Source: Cricetomys ansorgei
Lineage: Eukaryota > Chordata > Mammalia > Rodentia > Nesomyidae
Direction of reading: 5' to 3'
Assembly (NCBI GenBank): GCA_026225945.1
Contig: JAMJFZ010001816.1
Coordinates: 4,404,501-4,468,500, forward strand
DNA: 64,000 bases
This document shows, piece after piece, positions 11,038 through 23,150 of the stretch. The first letter of the stretch is position 1, and each line of letters begins with the position of its first letter. The notes beneath the pieces were generated by a model, which was not told where the DNA came from, did not search any database, and saw only the letters and a program-made list of their open reading frames with translations. The translations under genes were made by a program, and so were the position numbers.

Positions 11038-11725
11038 CCGGTCCCTGAATTTGAATATGAAGCTTCTTTTCTATGAGAATTCTCTGACTGTTGCCTTGTT
11101 TCAGCATTTGTCATTAGTAGATAACATATTTCCTTACCAGATGAAGCATACAAGGTGATGTAGTTGCAAAATCCCCTGAGTCTTGCCTATATTTCTCCTA
11201 GAGCAGAGAACTTTAGACATAATTGGCTCCCAACAAATATTTGTAATGAAAATAAAATTATACTTAGGGAACCTTAATTCTATTGCAGAAGTGTAATTAG
11301 TGACTCGCACAGGGTTTGGTTGGAAAGACCCGATCCCTTATAATTGTATATGAAGAGAGGTATATATAGCGCCAACAAGAGAGGGAGTGTCAAACTGAGA
11401 AAGGAGCTGGGAATTCCATCCGTTGGAGTCGGGGGGACGTTTCATCATGCTTTAATTCCATCAAAATCATTAAGCTCATACTCCTATTCGGTAAAGAGCT
11501 ATGTGTTAGAAACTGTAAAGAGAAACCAAACCAATTCATCAAGGCATAGTATTTTATTATATGCATGGTTTCTTTTATTAGATGTGTGATTATCTTCTTG
11601 TCGTTCATCTTTCCAATCACCCAGGATAGTTTAGTGTTTTGTCTGATAGCCCTAGATGCTAGCATATTTAGCATATTGATCCACTGAACACATTCATACA
11701 CATGTGCCTGATTCGCACATAATAC

Positions 11726-11768
<43 letters not shown>

Positions 11769-12015
11769 TAAGTGGTCCTTAGGCTTACTTTGTGTATGAA
11801 GAAGACAGGGACAAACAGGAAATATTTTCATACAGAGGAGTCCTGGTCTGAGCCCTGTTCTTGATACTGACTTATATTTGAGCTTCAGTCATTCACAAGA
11901 TGCAGTAGGTGCAGTAGAGTAATGGAGTATGTTATGAGCTTGACACCTGACATGCCCAGCTTTGTTCTCTAAGCCTCCATTTTCACATCAGGAAAGAAGG
12001 TAATTTCTCCCAAAC
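11038..12015. other. Unassigned stretch around a CA repeat
   Basis: Apart from the CA tract at 11726-11766 I see no repeat. The 124-codon reverse frame at 11390-11764 begins in the CA tract and has no domain. Confidence 0.4.
11726..11766. repeat. (CA)n microsatellite
   Basis: About twenty nearly perfect AC units, a typical polymorphic rodent microsatellite. Confidence 0.95.
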
Positions 12016-12237
12016 AGGAATCTTTCCTTCCTAATGCTACAACCCTTAAACACAGTGCCTTATGTTATGGTGACCCCCCCAACCATAAAACTATTTTCAT
12101 TGCCACTTTTTAACTATAACTTTGCTACTGCTATGAATATAATGTAACTGCCTGATATGCAGATGCTCTTAGGTGACCCTGTAAAAGGGTCACTCAACCC
12201 TCAAGGGGGTTGCAACCCACGGGTTGAAAAATCACTG
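12016..12237 (+). repeat. URR1-like hAT DNA transposon fossil
   Basis: A non-autonomous rodent hAT-Charlie element. Blocks are ttccttcctaatgctacaac, tgttatggtgaccccc, actataactttgctactgct and gaatataatgtaactg, then agggtcactcaaccctcaag and ggttgcaacccacgggttga. The ends are loosely inverted, as in the family. It has no coding capacity. It sits immediately beside another hAT fossil at 12240. Confidence 0.8.
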
Positions 12238-12390
12238 GTCTAAATCAATGGTTGTTAGACTTTAAAGGCCATCTAAACACCCAGCAGAATTTGGTGAGGC
12301 CACGTTGCTGGTGTTCTGACTCAGCAGTTTTATCCTGAAGGCAAAGGGTTTGCATGTCTAAAAAACTGATGACGGTGGTGAGACGAAGCT
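12238..12390 (+). repeat. MER5A-like hAT fossil
   Basis: The text ggttgttagactttaaaggc, cacccagcagaatttggtg, gttctgactcagcagttt, ggtttgcatgtctaaaaaac and tgatgacggtggtg follows the MER5A order from its left end toward its right end. It is an ancient mammalian element, much older than the neighbouring URR1. Confidence 0.6.
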
Positions 12391-13299
12391 GAGTGAAGAA
12401 TCTGAGACCTAGTGGCATAGGATAGGCATTCGAGAAGTATACAATATTCTTTCCAAAGCCTAGGAAGCATTTTTATGAAATAACAGATGGTGGCGGGGAA
12501 AAGGCATCCACAGGAGACATAACCAAGAGCACAAATCCTGAAAAGGCAGAACACAGGTGGAGGGTCATCCCAGCCAAAGAAGTCAGACCTCAGGAAGGAA
12601 GCATTGGCCCGTGCTTTCATGTTTATGCTGGGAAAATCACACTCTTCGTTTTATAAATGTCCTTCGTAAAATAATTTTAACTGCTTTCCATTAGACAGGA
12701 TGGAAGTGATTTACTTGTGCCTCTTCTTCCTCTTCACGTGGGACCTCTTCCTCTGAATGTGGTGAAACTTTAATGGCCAAGCAGTTGAGTGATTAACGTT
12801 GGTGGGAGTTGCCTGTGCTAATCTCTTGTGCATAACTGAAGGCACAGGTATTTAGTTGCTAAACTTTTCCAGATTTAGCCCTTACATGTGTAGTACAATG
12901 GAGTGTCAGAAAAAAAATAGTCTGTGATCGTGTTTTATTTAACAGGGAACACATGGAAGTTGGAGTGTTGGCTTCTCAATATGGAAATACTACAGAATAC
13001 ATAACAATCACTCTAAAGCAACGAATGCACATAGTCAATGGCGAAGGAGAAAGAGACCTGCCTGGAGATACTTTTTTTTTAATCTCCTTTGGAACATTGT
13101 AGTGAGAGGAAGGAAAGCAATTATTGAACAAAATTATGTTTGAGATTTGGGGCCACACCTGTGTTCTGTATTTCTATTAATTCTCCCACTCTGCAAAACT
13201 TTGATAGAAGTTGAAGAAACCATGACGGCACACATAAACGTTCCCATGTATATCTCTTCATATCCAAGAATGACCTACCTTCTCATCATCTCGCATTTC
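12391..13299. other. Unassigned non-coding stretch
   Basis: No repeat recognised except a poly-T run near 13072-13080. The 96-codon reverse frame at 12330-12620 overlaps the MER5A fossil and has no domain. Confidence 0.4.
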
Positions 13300-13620
13300 T
13301 CAGATGGCCCCTCAATCCCATTTCCACTTCCTCAGTTCAGAGCCTCATTTTCTCACATCTGGATTGTCTCAATAACTGTTTAATTCCTCTGTGTCCCGTA
13401 CTAGGACATAATACACCTATGTCATATAATACTATCCTGTCTTGACAATCATCTCTCCATAAGGCACTGACTTGCACTGCATAATGAGTAAAAGCCCAAG
13501 ATGGCCTCCCAACCAAGGCCCCTGTGGTCTGGCTGAATACATCTCACCCTGCTTCTCTGGTCTTTTAAAATTCTCCTCTCCCTTGCCATACTGAACAAGC
13601 CATGACTTGGGCAAAGACTG
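13300..13620 (+). repeat. L2 LINE fragment
   Basis: The passage gtaaaagcccaagatggcct, ccaaggcccctgtggtctgg, ctgaatacatctcaccctgc, followed by ttctctggtcttttaaaatt, tracks the 3' region of L2. The two short frames in this interval are accounted for by the fossil. Confidence 0.5.
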
Positions 13621-13849
13621 AGCTCTTCTCTCTCATGCTATAGTCCATATTTACTATCTCTTTAATTACTAGTACAAATTAATATTTCATTATTTAAAAA
13701 ACAATCCTATAAGAATAACTTGAATTGATCCTCAAAGGATCAGACTTGTACACTAGGAATTTTGCATTTAACGGAAATGTAAATAGATGTAGGTACATTA
13801 TCTATTGATGGGAATAAAGATGTGGCTAAAATAATAACAAAGCAAATTT

Positions 13850-14045
13850 GGGTCTATAGATATTGCTCAGTGGTAAAGAGCACATACTGCTTTTGTACTT
13901 CGTGGCACCAATATAGGACAGCTCACAACTTCCTGTAACTCCAAGTCTTGGAGATCTTGTGTCTTCTTCTGGCTTCTGAGAGTACATATATGTTGGGCAT
14001 TTATTCACACAGACACACATACACACATCAATAAAAATAATAAAA
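13850..14045 (+). repeat. B2/B3-type SINE
   Basis: The tRNA-derived head tattgctcagtggtaaagag followed by gctcacaacttcctgtaact, ccaagtcttggagatcttgt, ttcttctggcttctgaga and a tail caataaaaataataaaatg follow the B3/B2 order. The middle of the head is partly deleted. Confidence 0.75.
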
Positions 14046-14090
14046 TGTAAAAACCAAGCAAAATCAAACCAAAAGAAAACATACCTGCAT

Positions 14091-14091
<1 letters not shown>

Positions 14092-14123
<32 letters not shown>
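14092..14123. repeat. (AC)n microsatellite
   Basis: Sixteen uninterrupted AC units downstream of the SINE tail. Confidence 0.95.
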
Positions 14124-14125
<2 letters not shown>

Positions 14126-14842
14126 CACAGAGGAGAGAGATGGGAGAAATAACTGGGTATTACTATAGCCTTAGACATTCTCATGTTATAAACTGTAACA
14201 AGGAAGTTGCACAATCCATATGTCAAAAGAATTCATCTAAAATTATCTTGCTAGAAGGTAAATAAATTCAATGATAATTAAATTTATGGCTGGCTGACAT
14301 AAAATAAATCCCAATATCCTAAAGATAGATCCTCTATGGATCTACCAAGGATTCCCATGGAAAAGTTCATGATTAATTGGTTATTTATTAATTTCAAGCC
14401 TGGGGAGTTTTGTACTCCCATTAAATGTAATTTTCTTTCATTTTCCATTCATGATAAGTTCCTATTCTCTAGCTTTTATATCCTCTTGTCACTCAAGAGG
14501 AGTGTGTGACACGGATGCTTTTCTTCTTACAATTTAGCGCCTGTCAATAAGAGGCACCCTCACTACAATAGAAGAGTTAGATGTTTTTGACATATATAAT
14601 TTTAAATGTAATTTGATTATAGAACTATGTCAAAATTGTCTCATACCTTGTTAACTGTGGAGATACCAACCAGAATCTTCAGATACTGGGCCCAGAGGGC
14701 TCTGTTTCAAGCCCTTCACATGATTCCTATGCCCTATAGACTTGTCAGGAATATCAAAATCTTCCACTTACATCAACAATGGAGTACCTTGAATGAAACC
14801 AAATTTTCTCCCTGATAATAGACAACTATGAAGAATCTATGT
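14124..14842. other. Unassigned AT-rich stretch
   Basis: No repeat recognised and no substantial open frame. Confidence 0.4.
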
Positions 14843-15062
14843 AGGGCCGAAGAGATGGTCCAGTGGTTAAGAGCCCTTGTTGCTCTTCCAGAGGACATGG
14901 GTTCAATTCCCAGCACCCACATGGCTACTCACAAACATCTGTCTCTCCAGTTCCAGGGGATCCAGTGCCTTCTCTAGGCTCCCATATAGACGCCTAGCAC
15001 AATGTGGTACACAGACATACATGTTGGCAAAACACATATACATTGAAAATAAAACCAAGTAA
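14843..15062 (+). repeat. B3 SINE
   Basis: A well-kept copy: gggccgaagagatggtccag, tggttaagagcccttgttgc, tcttccagaggacatgggtt, caattcccagcacccacatg, ctccagttccaggggatcca, and the tail part acagacatacatgttggcaa. The tRNA A and B box region is still visible. The 61-codon frame in it is incidental. Confidence 0.85.
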
Positions 15063-15589
15063 AAGAATAAGTAAAAAGAGGTATGTAATACCTAAGACTA
15101 AACCACATCTGAGACCAACTAAGGAATTATAAACTTAAGGAATTAGCCTCCAGAAGAGAAGCAATGGGCACTGAGGTGAGTTCCACTTACTATCGTGGTT
15201 GCTTTGACACACATATCAGTTCCTGGCAGAGTACACAGGAAGCAAATGATTCAAACTGAGAAGTTCAAACGCAAAGTGAAATTTCGTACAAGTTTGAGTT
15301 CAGAATTCCTAAGACAACCAGGTACCAAGTGATCAAAATTCAGGTTAAACAAAGAAAGATAGATAAGTAAACTGGTTTGACATTTGGCTTTTGCCCATGA
15401 TATTGACAGCGTGGCTTCTACATATGAACTCACAGTGCCTATGATTACTTATGGAAGACCTTCACAAGATCAAGTCAGGTAAAAATCTCAGCATGGAAAA
15501 GGGAAAGGAATCAAGAGGCCCCAAACCTACTCAAGCCACTGTTGGCAGTTGGTAGATGCTGGGGAAGAACAGCCACTTTTCTAGTGTAG
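15063..15589. other. Unassigned non-coding stretch
   Basis: No repeat recognised; one 60-codon reverse frame without features. Confidence 0.4.
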
Positions 15590-15815
15590 TCATTGATATA
15601 AGTTACCCAGGACCTGAGGGATAACCCTCTCTCATGCGCATATAGGCAGTATTACTTAGACTTGGTGGTTTAAGTAAATAAATAAGGACATAGAATTTGG
15701 AAGAGGGATGCCAGGAGAGTCTTGGGTGGAGTTGGAGGCTGGGGCTGAGGACTGTACATTATCAAGATATATACTTGTATGAAAAAAATTAAAGACTAAA
15801 TTAAAATTAAAAAGG
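15590..15815 (+). repeat. Rodent L1 (Lx-type) 3' end
   Basis: The blocks cgcatataggcagtattact, agacttggtggtttaagtaa, aaggacatagaatttggaag and tatcaagatatatacttgta are followed by an A-rich tail. This is the terminal 3' UTR of a truncated Lx-type L1, in forward orientation, with no coding part. Confidence 0.7.
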
Positions 15816-15834
15816 AAAAATAGCCATTGTGATG

Positions 15835-16151
15835 TTTAGTGTTGTCAATTGAATACGTTCTGGAATCATTTAGGAGACAAGCCTCCAACATACCTGTAAG
15901 TAATTATTTAGATTAGGGTAGCCTCTGGGCATCTTAACTTAACTGAGGTAGAAATACCCTAAAAGATCATGGCATTGTTCCCTAGGTTTGGGTCCTAGAC
16001 TGCATAAGAAGAAGAAAACTTACTGAGCTCAAGCATTTATTACTCTCTGCTTCCTGGCTGAAAAAAATTTGACAAGCTACTTCAAGTTCCTGCTGCCATG
16101 CCCTTCCCCCCCATGATAGACTGTGAGGTCAAATTGTGAGCCAATAAACCC
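15835..16151 (+). repeat. ERVL/MaLR-type LTR, 5' part (split)
   Basis: A forward rodent LTR with ggcattgttccctaggttt, ttattactctctgcttcctg, gttcctgctgccatgccct and gtgagccaataaaccc. It is interrupted at 16152 by a complete inverted LTR and resumes at 16563. Confidence 0.65.
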
Positions 16152-16562
16152 TGTCTTAGTTAGGTTTGTATTGTGAAAAACATTTATAACTACAAGCACT
16201 TTAAGGGAGGACAGGTTTTATTTCATCTTACAAGTCCTGATCACAGTCCATCACGGAGGGAAGCCAGGGCAGGAGCTCAAGGAGAACCCTAGAGATAGGA
16301 GCCGAGACTCTAACAGAAGGTTGCTTACTGCCTTGCTCTCCGTGGCTTGCTCAGCCTACTTTCTTATACAACCCAGGGCCGCCTGTCCAGGGATGGCACC
16401 GCCTACAGTGGGCGGAGCCTCACATATCAGTCATTAATCAAGAAAATGTCCCCAGAGGTGTGTATAATGGCCAATTTAATGAATGCATTTCCTCAATTGA
16501 AGTTCCCTCTCCCCAGGTGACAATGGTTTGTGTCAAGTCGACAAGAAAACCTAACCAGGACA
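16152..16562 (-). repeat. MaLR/ERVL-type LTR, inverted, inserted in another LTR
   Basis: The forward strand starts tgtcttagttaggtttgta, contains ccagggatggcaccgcctac and aatgcatttcctcaattgaa, and ends gaaaacctaaccaggaca. It belongs to the family seen in sense at 1789 and inverted at 49240. The bases aaacc occur at 16146-16150 and 16563-16567, one base off the left end, and look like its 5-bp target-site duplication. Confidence 0.8.
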
Positions 16563-16634
16563 AAACCTTTCTTCCGCAAGTTAGTTTTGTCAGAGTATTT
16601 CATCACAACGATAAGAAAAGTAACGAAGATAGTT
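16563..16634 (+). repeat. ERVL/MaLR-type LTR, 3' part (split)
   Basis: It completes the element broken at 16151: cgcaagttagttttgtcaga, then gtatttcatcacaacgataa and gaaaagtaacgaag. This is the end block expected after the aataaa signal of that LTR. Confidence 0.65.
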
Positions 16635-17159
16635 ACTTTACTTACTTTGAAGTCTAAAATGGTCTACTGCTTTGAGTGTTTCTTACCTTAAATTGTTAAA
16701 GGATTTCATGTCCAAAGAAGAGTTCCCTCTATCAGTAGATGTTTCAGTAAGCAACCAAGGGTCCGTTGTTCAGAAGCATGAACTGTACATTCCATTAAGG
16801 CACTTATAAATGCCCCCTATCATCACCGTACCGTTGTGCTAGGCACTAAAACAACGCGGGCTGAAAGTGAAAATTAAAAACCATACTAAGCAAACATAAC
16901 TTTCCTTTTAGGGTTGCTTATTATTCTCAGCATAGTGAGCAATAAAACTGAAATTTCAGCAGGTCTCTTACCATGGGGAATTTACAGAAAGATAAGCTTA
17001 TTTATATTTAAAGTGGCGTTTGAGCTCAATTTAAATTTTGTTACCACATAGATTCTAATGCCTGCAGTTATGCTAAGACAATACAGGACATTGATTGACT
17101 TGTTCACATCGGACTTGCAGCGTCACAGCCTTCCACATCGTTTCTATAGTGTTTTCTAA
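16635..17159. other. Unassigned non-coding stretch
   Basis: AT-rich, with no repeat or long frame recognised. Confidence 0.4.
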
Positions 17160-17660
17160 TAGGGTTATTATGGTACAATTTACATGTAGTGTAGTCCATC
17201 TATAGAGTATAAATGTTTAAAATGTACAGTTTGGTAAAGTCTCATATGGATGTAAGTAAACCTATAAGAATAGCAAAAAAAAAAATCAAAATTATGTATT
17301 CTTCATATTCCCTTCACACCCATGCCAGGGAAACTCCTTTTGATATTTCTGAATGTTAAAGGGCATATTTCCCCTTCTATTACACAACAAAATTACCGTT
17401 TTAAGGATTTACTACGCTTGTTTTATCCATTCATCTGATAATAGATCTGTACAGTGTTTCCAGTTTAACCCTTACAGGGCAAGCCATAACGAATAACAAC
17501 CTTTCGGGTCTTTATTTGTAAAATTTCTCTAAGTAGAATAGTAGGATCTTATAGTAGTGTATGTTGTTTTCTTTCATGACAAACTCCTTTAAAAGTGGTT
17601 ATGTCATTTTATAGCCATGCTAAGAGTAAGGATTTTGTGGGTATTTTCTAGTTTCTTAAG
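17160..17660 (+). repeat. Ancient L1M-type 3'-UTR fragment
   Basis: Two blocks fit the 3' UTR of old mammalian L1 elements in order: ttaaaatgtacagtttggta with the preceding tacaatttacatgtagtgta, and later tttatccattcatctgataa, taacgaataacaacctttcg and gtggttatgtcattttatag. The divergence is heavy and the element is inert. Confidence 0.6.
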
Positions 17661-20139
17661 TTCAGTCCATAATCACCCAACCCCAGTGCTTTTGATGTGT
17701 GCTAAGGCAGTGTATCACAGGAGAGGCCCCCTGAGGGATGAAGGCAATGCACCTCAGGACCAGCAATAAGGACCTGCTCTTTACTCTTGCTCTCTTGAGA
17801 GTGGCAGGCAGCACTGGGGACTCTTGTTTTTCCACCAAGACTGGGATCTCACGACCAGACTCCCTCATGCCAGTATTGGTTATCCATGTGATTCCCCGAT
17901 TAGCTCTACTTCCTCTGAGGAGAAGACAGACATTTCATGTCTCCAACTCTACTACCTATACGTTCTATACATGTTACCCATTTTTCCAAACAATGAAAGT
18001 GATTTCCATCTAAGAAATTGTGCCTTGGGACAGGCTCTGAGCCCAACACGTCCTCTCTGTTTCTAGCTCTCCTTGATTTACACTGTTCTAGAGGTAGCTC
18101 TTCCTATTCTGATATTGGTTCATTGTTTCAGGTGTCTTCTGAAGACAAAGTTGTCAACTTGCTGTGTGGTTTTCTGGCTGTTGTTGTTGAATAGACTCTA
18201 GGTACAACAAAAGAAATTTCAAATTTACTCTGACTAAAATACGTAACTGGTTTTCCTCTTACTCAGTAACAAATAATAAGAAAATAAGGTACAGTGCTTG
18301 AAGATCACACCCTGCCAGATCTCTGTGGGAATTATTCCGGGATCCCATGGGCAGCATTTCTAGAAGTTGCAGGCAGTAAGTACTTTATGTACAAATCTAC
18401 CCTGTTACTTAGGCCACCCCAGGTCATTGTCTCCCTTCTGATTGCTTCTTCCATTTCTGCAACCTACCTTTCAGAAGCTGATAACTGATCTCCCCAGATC
18501 ATTGCCACTTCCCACAGGTATCTTCTTTATTTCTCAAAACCTGCTGAGCTCAAGTTCTAAGTTTAGCAAAGAGATATCAGAAGCCTGGGGATACCAAGGA
18601 GGAACATAGAAGACTAGCACCTGCCAGTATAGGTGAATATGTCTCAGTCCTCAGGGACAGTTCCAACTCAGCTCTCTTTTACCTCTTGCAAAGCATCCAC
18701 AGCTCACGTCAACTTCCATCAACAAATAAAGAGAGTATTCTAGCTCAACTTCTTGTTTCCATCTGAATAAGAAATGCCTGCTTCTGCCAATCCAAGCTTT
18801 GACTCTTTCTTACCTCAATATGAAAATATGGTAGAAAGACCATCTTCCTTTCAAGACCAACCCTTTGCCATGTAGGAAGATATCATTTAAGCCAATTTAA
18901 TGAGAACAAGACTATTAGAATACCTTAGGCTTGTGCATCCTTAAAATAGCATACTGTGAATTGAAAATATGGTTACAGGCCAGGTGCCACTTAATTAAGT
19001 CCAGTTCAAGTTCATATCACAGATCTCCACTGTATAGCCTAGTCTCTCAGTCTCTAGTGCACAATGTCTTACTTAGGTTAGAACTCAGGTACCTATCTCC
19101 TGAGAAACAGTTTTCAACTAGAGGGCGGTCAAATACCATGTTTGCTTGGAAGAAAGTTACCTGATGATTTAAACTGCTGTGTTCAAATACATCCTGATGC
19201 ACATTCCTGAACTGAACCCCTGAAATCCCCATCCCTAAAAACCTTCAATTAATTCGTGAATTCTGTGCTTCTCAACGTAAAATTAGGTCACACTTGACTA
19301 AATGATGGTTATCAAATGCTTCCTCTTAGAACAAAGGAACGATAATACTCCACTCCCATCTCTTTGCCAACAGGCAAGAGATTGTTTGCAACTCCCCAAA
19401 TGAGAGTTTTCAACAATTTAAAGAAATGAATGTCTTCTCCACTGACTATACATTTACAAATATGTAAAACGCTCTTAGACTTTTATATCTTTCTCCAAAT
19501 CAGTGGGTATCTGTCTCTGCTCCTGTGGGAAAATATTATAAAGCACAAATGCTAAAACCGAACATAGTCCAGCAGGGGACTCTGGCCTACCCAAAATCCC
19601 GTGGGATCACATCTTCCGTCACCTTGCACACTGTGTGCTACCCTTACAGCCTACGGTATCATCAGCATTCTTGTTAACAACATCCATCGCTGCTTAACTG
19701 CATAGTCAGGCCAATTGCATCAGGGATTTTTTCTTTCCTCGTGGGTTCTCATCAGGTAAGGTCACCTCCTGTACTAAAGCTAACGTAAGTTTTTGCTTCT
19801 TGTTTGTTTGTTCGTTTGTTTACCTTACGTTGCTGAGTTCATATTTAGACCTACCAAATCTTTCTGTTTACTGATCCCCTAAATCCATTTTGAACTCTGA
19901 TTAGCTTCTACATATTCATCTGTCATCAGGGTACTATCCACAACTGTAATTCACTGAAACGTTTTTAACAAAGCACAGCCACAGATAGGAACCTACATCC
20001 CAGTCAACACCCCCATTCAAGGACATTTCAACTGATTCAAACATGCGGTGAGGGCTTGGACTGCAGCCTACAGGTAATGATTGCCTTGCTGTCTGCTTTT
20101 GTATGCTTCCATTGGATTCCCAACCACACTGAATTGTTT
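17661..20139. other. Long unassigned stretch
   Basis: About 2.5 kb without a repeat I can name, apart from a short (TTTG)n run at about 19802-19822. Open frames reach 91 codons (17738-18013) without domains. It is probably single-copy intergenic or intronic DNA. Confidence 0.45.
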
Positions 20140-20330
20140 TCCAATTTTTTTCTTTATTTTGCATGTATGCATATAAATGTATGGGTGCAGATATGAAATG
20201 ACACATGTAGATATCAGAGAAGAGCTTATGGGAGTAGATTCTTTCCTTCTACCTGTGGGTCCCAGGGAATGAATTCCGGCCTGCAGGCTTGGCGGTAAGT
20301 GTTTTTACATGCTGAGTCATCTGGCTGGTC
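20140..20330 (-). repeat. tRNA-derived SINE (B3/B4-related), inverted
   Basis: Read on the reverse strand it starts with a tRNA-like head (forward text gctgagtcatctggctggtc) and runs through the forward blocks aggcttggcggtaagtgttt, ctacctgtgggtcccaggga to the A-rich end that appears forward as ttttttctttattttgc. Confidence 0.6.
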
Positions 20331-20747
20331 CTCACACTGATATTTTAATGTATAATAATTGCACTCATGGCACAGTATTGAGGTAACTGATTGTACCAGG
20401 CACCGTGGGTTGCAAAGCTTCACGTGTTTATTCTCTGGCAGTTAACAGGACAAGTTTGCTGAGTATTATCAAAACAGACAGATTGGTCATCTGGGTCTAA
20501 AAACCACACAAACAGTACTACCATTTTTTTTAAGTTCAATCAACCTTTTTTGAACATCGTATCCCATTAAAATGAAAATAACTCTACAGCATTTTCATGG
20601 TCTCCAGAACCTTGGGGCGTCATCTAGAAAAGGGAATGGGATTCGTTCATTTCATCTGTATTTTCTGGGTCTACTCCTGCAGCTCCTGATGATTACTTTC
20701 TTCAACAGACAATTTTTCTGTTCAATAGTTAATTCCAAAATATGGCC
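20331..20747. other. Unassigned non-coding stretch
   Basis: No repeat recognised. Confidence 0.4.
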
Positions 20748-20892
20748 ATAAGGGGTGTGTAGTAGCACACACCTACAATTAAACACCCAACAAAAATAAT
20801 AATAATACTAATGAAATGTAAGCAGGAGGACTGAGAACTTGAGGCTACCATGGATTAAATAATATGACGCAATCTCAAAACCAAAATAATTT
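20748..20892 (+). repeat. Diverged B1 SINE with an AAT expansion
   Basis: The start ggtgtgtagtagcacacacc, the middle gcaggaggactgagaacttg and the end caatctcaaaaccaaaataa are B1-like. The part between is replaced by caacaaaaataataataata, so an internal simple repeat has grown inside the SINE. Confidence 0.6.
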
Positions 20893-20979
20893 TTTTTAAA
20901 TCATATGGCTAGGAACCCCTCATTTATAGATTTGGAACATTTTTTAAATATGCATATAATTTTAAACATACCAGGTTAA

Positions 20980-21055
20980 TTCTTCTGTATATATACACAT
21001 ATATATAGATAGACACACGTGTTATACGTGTTACACATGCATACACATACACAGT
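20980..21055. repeat. TA/CA low-complexity DNA
   Basis: Degenerate tatata, cacaca and acgtgt units. An imperfect inverted pair acacgtgt / acacgtat gives it some hairpin potential. Confidence 0.7.
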
Positions 21056-22029
21056 TAGTGCTACAGGACCAGTTCTCACGTCTCCCTCTATTTGACCCTC
21101 TATAAAATAAGGAGAGTACCTGAGTTCTTGCCTCTTCACACGGGCTTCAAAATGCTGATTTGAGTTCATTCCCGAAGTGTGTCAGGACTTCTGCCCCCTG
21201 TGCTGAGTCAGCTCTCTAAAGCAACAAATATTCACATGTCTAATTCATTTTCCACAAACCCAAGATGCATATTACATTTCCGTGTTCCCAAACAGAAATG
21301 TCTATCCATTCTGGAGGCTTCCCGTACCAGCTCCGTGCTTACTCCTCTTCCTTCCCTCTAAGTCTGAGAAAGAGCTAAAGAGAAGAAGAAGACAGAAATA
21401 CGATGGGGCTGGAGCAGAAGAACCTTGGCAAAGAATCAAAAGAGTTAAGGGAACTTTTACCAAAGGTTTGGCATACTGGCCGAAGCCAAGCAAAGGTCCT
21501 GCATTAGTTCATTGTTAGTAACAAGTTCCAGGGTGTAGGATTTTTTTCATTACACTACTTGGGAACTTCCCCAAACAGTGATGGGACAAAGATGGTGCTT
21601 TTTTCTTTTCTATTCTGCTTCCTTATTTCAGGCCTTCCTCTCACTTCAATGACTGCAGGAACCTCCGAATCCACCTGCAACTGCCACTCTACCCTAAAAT
21701 GGCCCTCACCAAGTCTCTCTCTAGCTCACCACCACCTACATGAATAACTGTAAAACTCCAGCACACACTTTGAATATTATTTCCTATCACGTCTCCCTGT
21801 GAGCCTACACACTGACCATACTATCCCATGTGGGACTTCCACATCATCCTATCTATCTCTTCTTTCTTATTCCTTCCAAAATGATCCCTTTAGCTTCTCA
21901 GCAGGGTATTTCTCATATGAATCTTCAAGACTGTATCAAATCAAGCTATTTTGTATTCTTCCAGTGCTCTGAAACAGGACTCTTCCATGGGACTTTTCAA
22001 AGTATAACATAGTTACTTCTTTCCATATG
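21056..22029. other. Unassigned; possibly continuing L2 DNA
   Basis: The last third of this interval, from about 21640, has the pyrimidine-rich composition of L2 upstream of its 3' end, but I cannot align it block by block. The short frames carry no domains. Confidence 0.35.
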
Positions 22030-22175
22030 TTTTCCTACCAGATACTGAGCTCCTTGAGGGACCAGTCATTCTTCATTCCGCTTTCCATGTTTCACGGTGA
22101 TCCTGGAGCCTCCCACATGGCCAGGACTGAGTAGTACTTAATGAACAGTAAATGAGTGAACACATTCAAAACAGC
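22030..22175 (+). repeat. L2 LINE 3' end
   Basis: The text agatactgagctccttgagg followed by gaccagtcattcttcattcc, and ending ctgagtagtacttaatgaac and agtaaatgagtgaaca, follows the terminal 3' block of L2. It is an ancient mammalian fossil. Confidence 0.65.
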
Positions 22176-22811
22176 CTGCTCCCTTCTTATAACCACGGTG
22201 TCAATCTTAAACTCAAATCAGATTTTAATCACATTTATTTAATCCTTTCTTTAGTTGGATGTGGTCAGATGATCAACAATTTCTTTACTTCCAATTTACA
22301 GCATCTCTAATGTCATAATTTGAAAGCCACTTTAAATGGCTCTTTTCCTCTAGTTTACCTCAAGTCAAATGAAAGGTAAATTAAGCCAAAAGATGGCTTT
22401 GCCTGCTTTCACATCTGTCAATGCCTCTCTTCCCAGTGGGGCTATTTCTGCTTCACAGCCATTCCCCTGCACACATGGCTGAATCCTTCCCAAGGGTCCC
22501 TTCTTGATTAGCCATGTGCCCATCAACACATTGGCGACTGACACTGCCAACTCTCCTGTTGAATCCTGTTTGCTCTTTCTCTGCCTCACGTTTCTTTGTC
22601 TCGCAAGACTCAGCAGCACGTGGTCGCACAAGGGGGGACTAGAAACCAGAAACCCTAAAGCATAGCTCCAGTTCCAAAATCAACCAACACAGTGACTCCG
22701 AATGAAAGCAGACACGTCCCTGCTGTTAGACCGTGCTTCCTTTTGCTCTGATTTTAACTGTCAAAACATCTTGCAGGTTATGTCACAATATATTCATCTA
22801 ATAAGATAAAT
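22176..22811. other. Unassigned non-coding stretch
   Basis: No repeat recognised. The 88-codon reverse frame at 22365-22631 has no recognisable domain. Confidence 0.4.
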
Positions 22812-23150
22812 TAGGCTGTGGAGATGTTTGTTCAGTAACGTGCTTACCACACAAGCTCAAAGATATCAGTTTGATCCCCTAACCCATATAAAAATATTTT
22901 AAGAGCTAGGCATGGAAATGTGCACTTATAATCCCAGCACTGTGGAACCAGATATAGGAGACTCCCCAAGGCTTGCTGACCTGCCAGCCTAACCTTACCA
23001 GTAAGTTGTAGGCCAGTCAGGAGTTACAAAACAAAGTGTGCAGAGCTCGAAGAAGTGCCTGAGGTTGTCCTCTGGCCATCACATATATATACATTCATGT
23101 ATACACCTGCAAACACACTGCTCCACGCACACACAGGCACCTACAAGATA
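22812..23150 (+). repeat. B4-family SINE
   Basis: A long copy: tRNA-like head with ggctgtggagatgtttgttc and aagctcaaagatatcagttt, an A-rich link, B1-like agagctaggcatggaaatgt and tataatcccagcactgtgga, then cttgctgacctgccagccta and a tail with CA and TA dinucleotides. It is the most complete B4 in the window. Confidence 0.8.

Noticed and set aside
20980..21055. ACGTGT/ACGTAT imperfect palindrome as a regulatory element
   Set aside because: It sits in a TA/CA low-complexity tract where such words arise readily.
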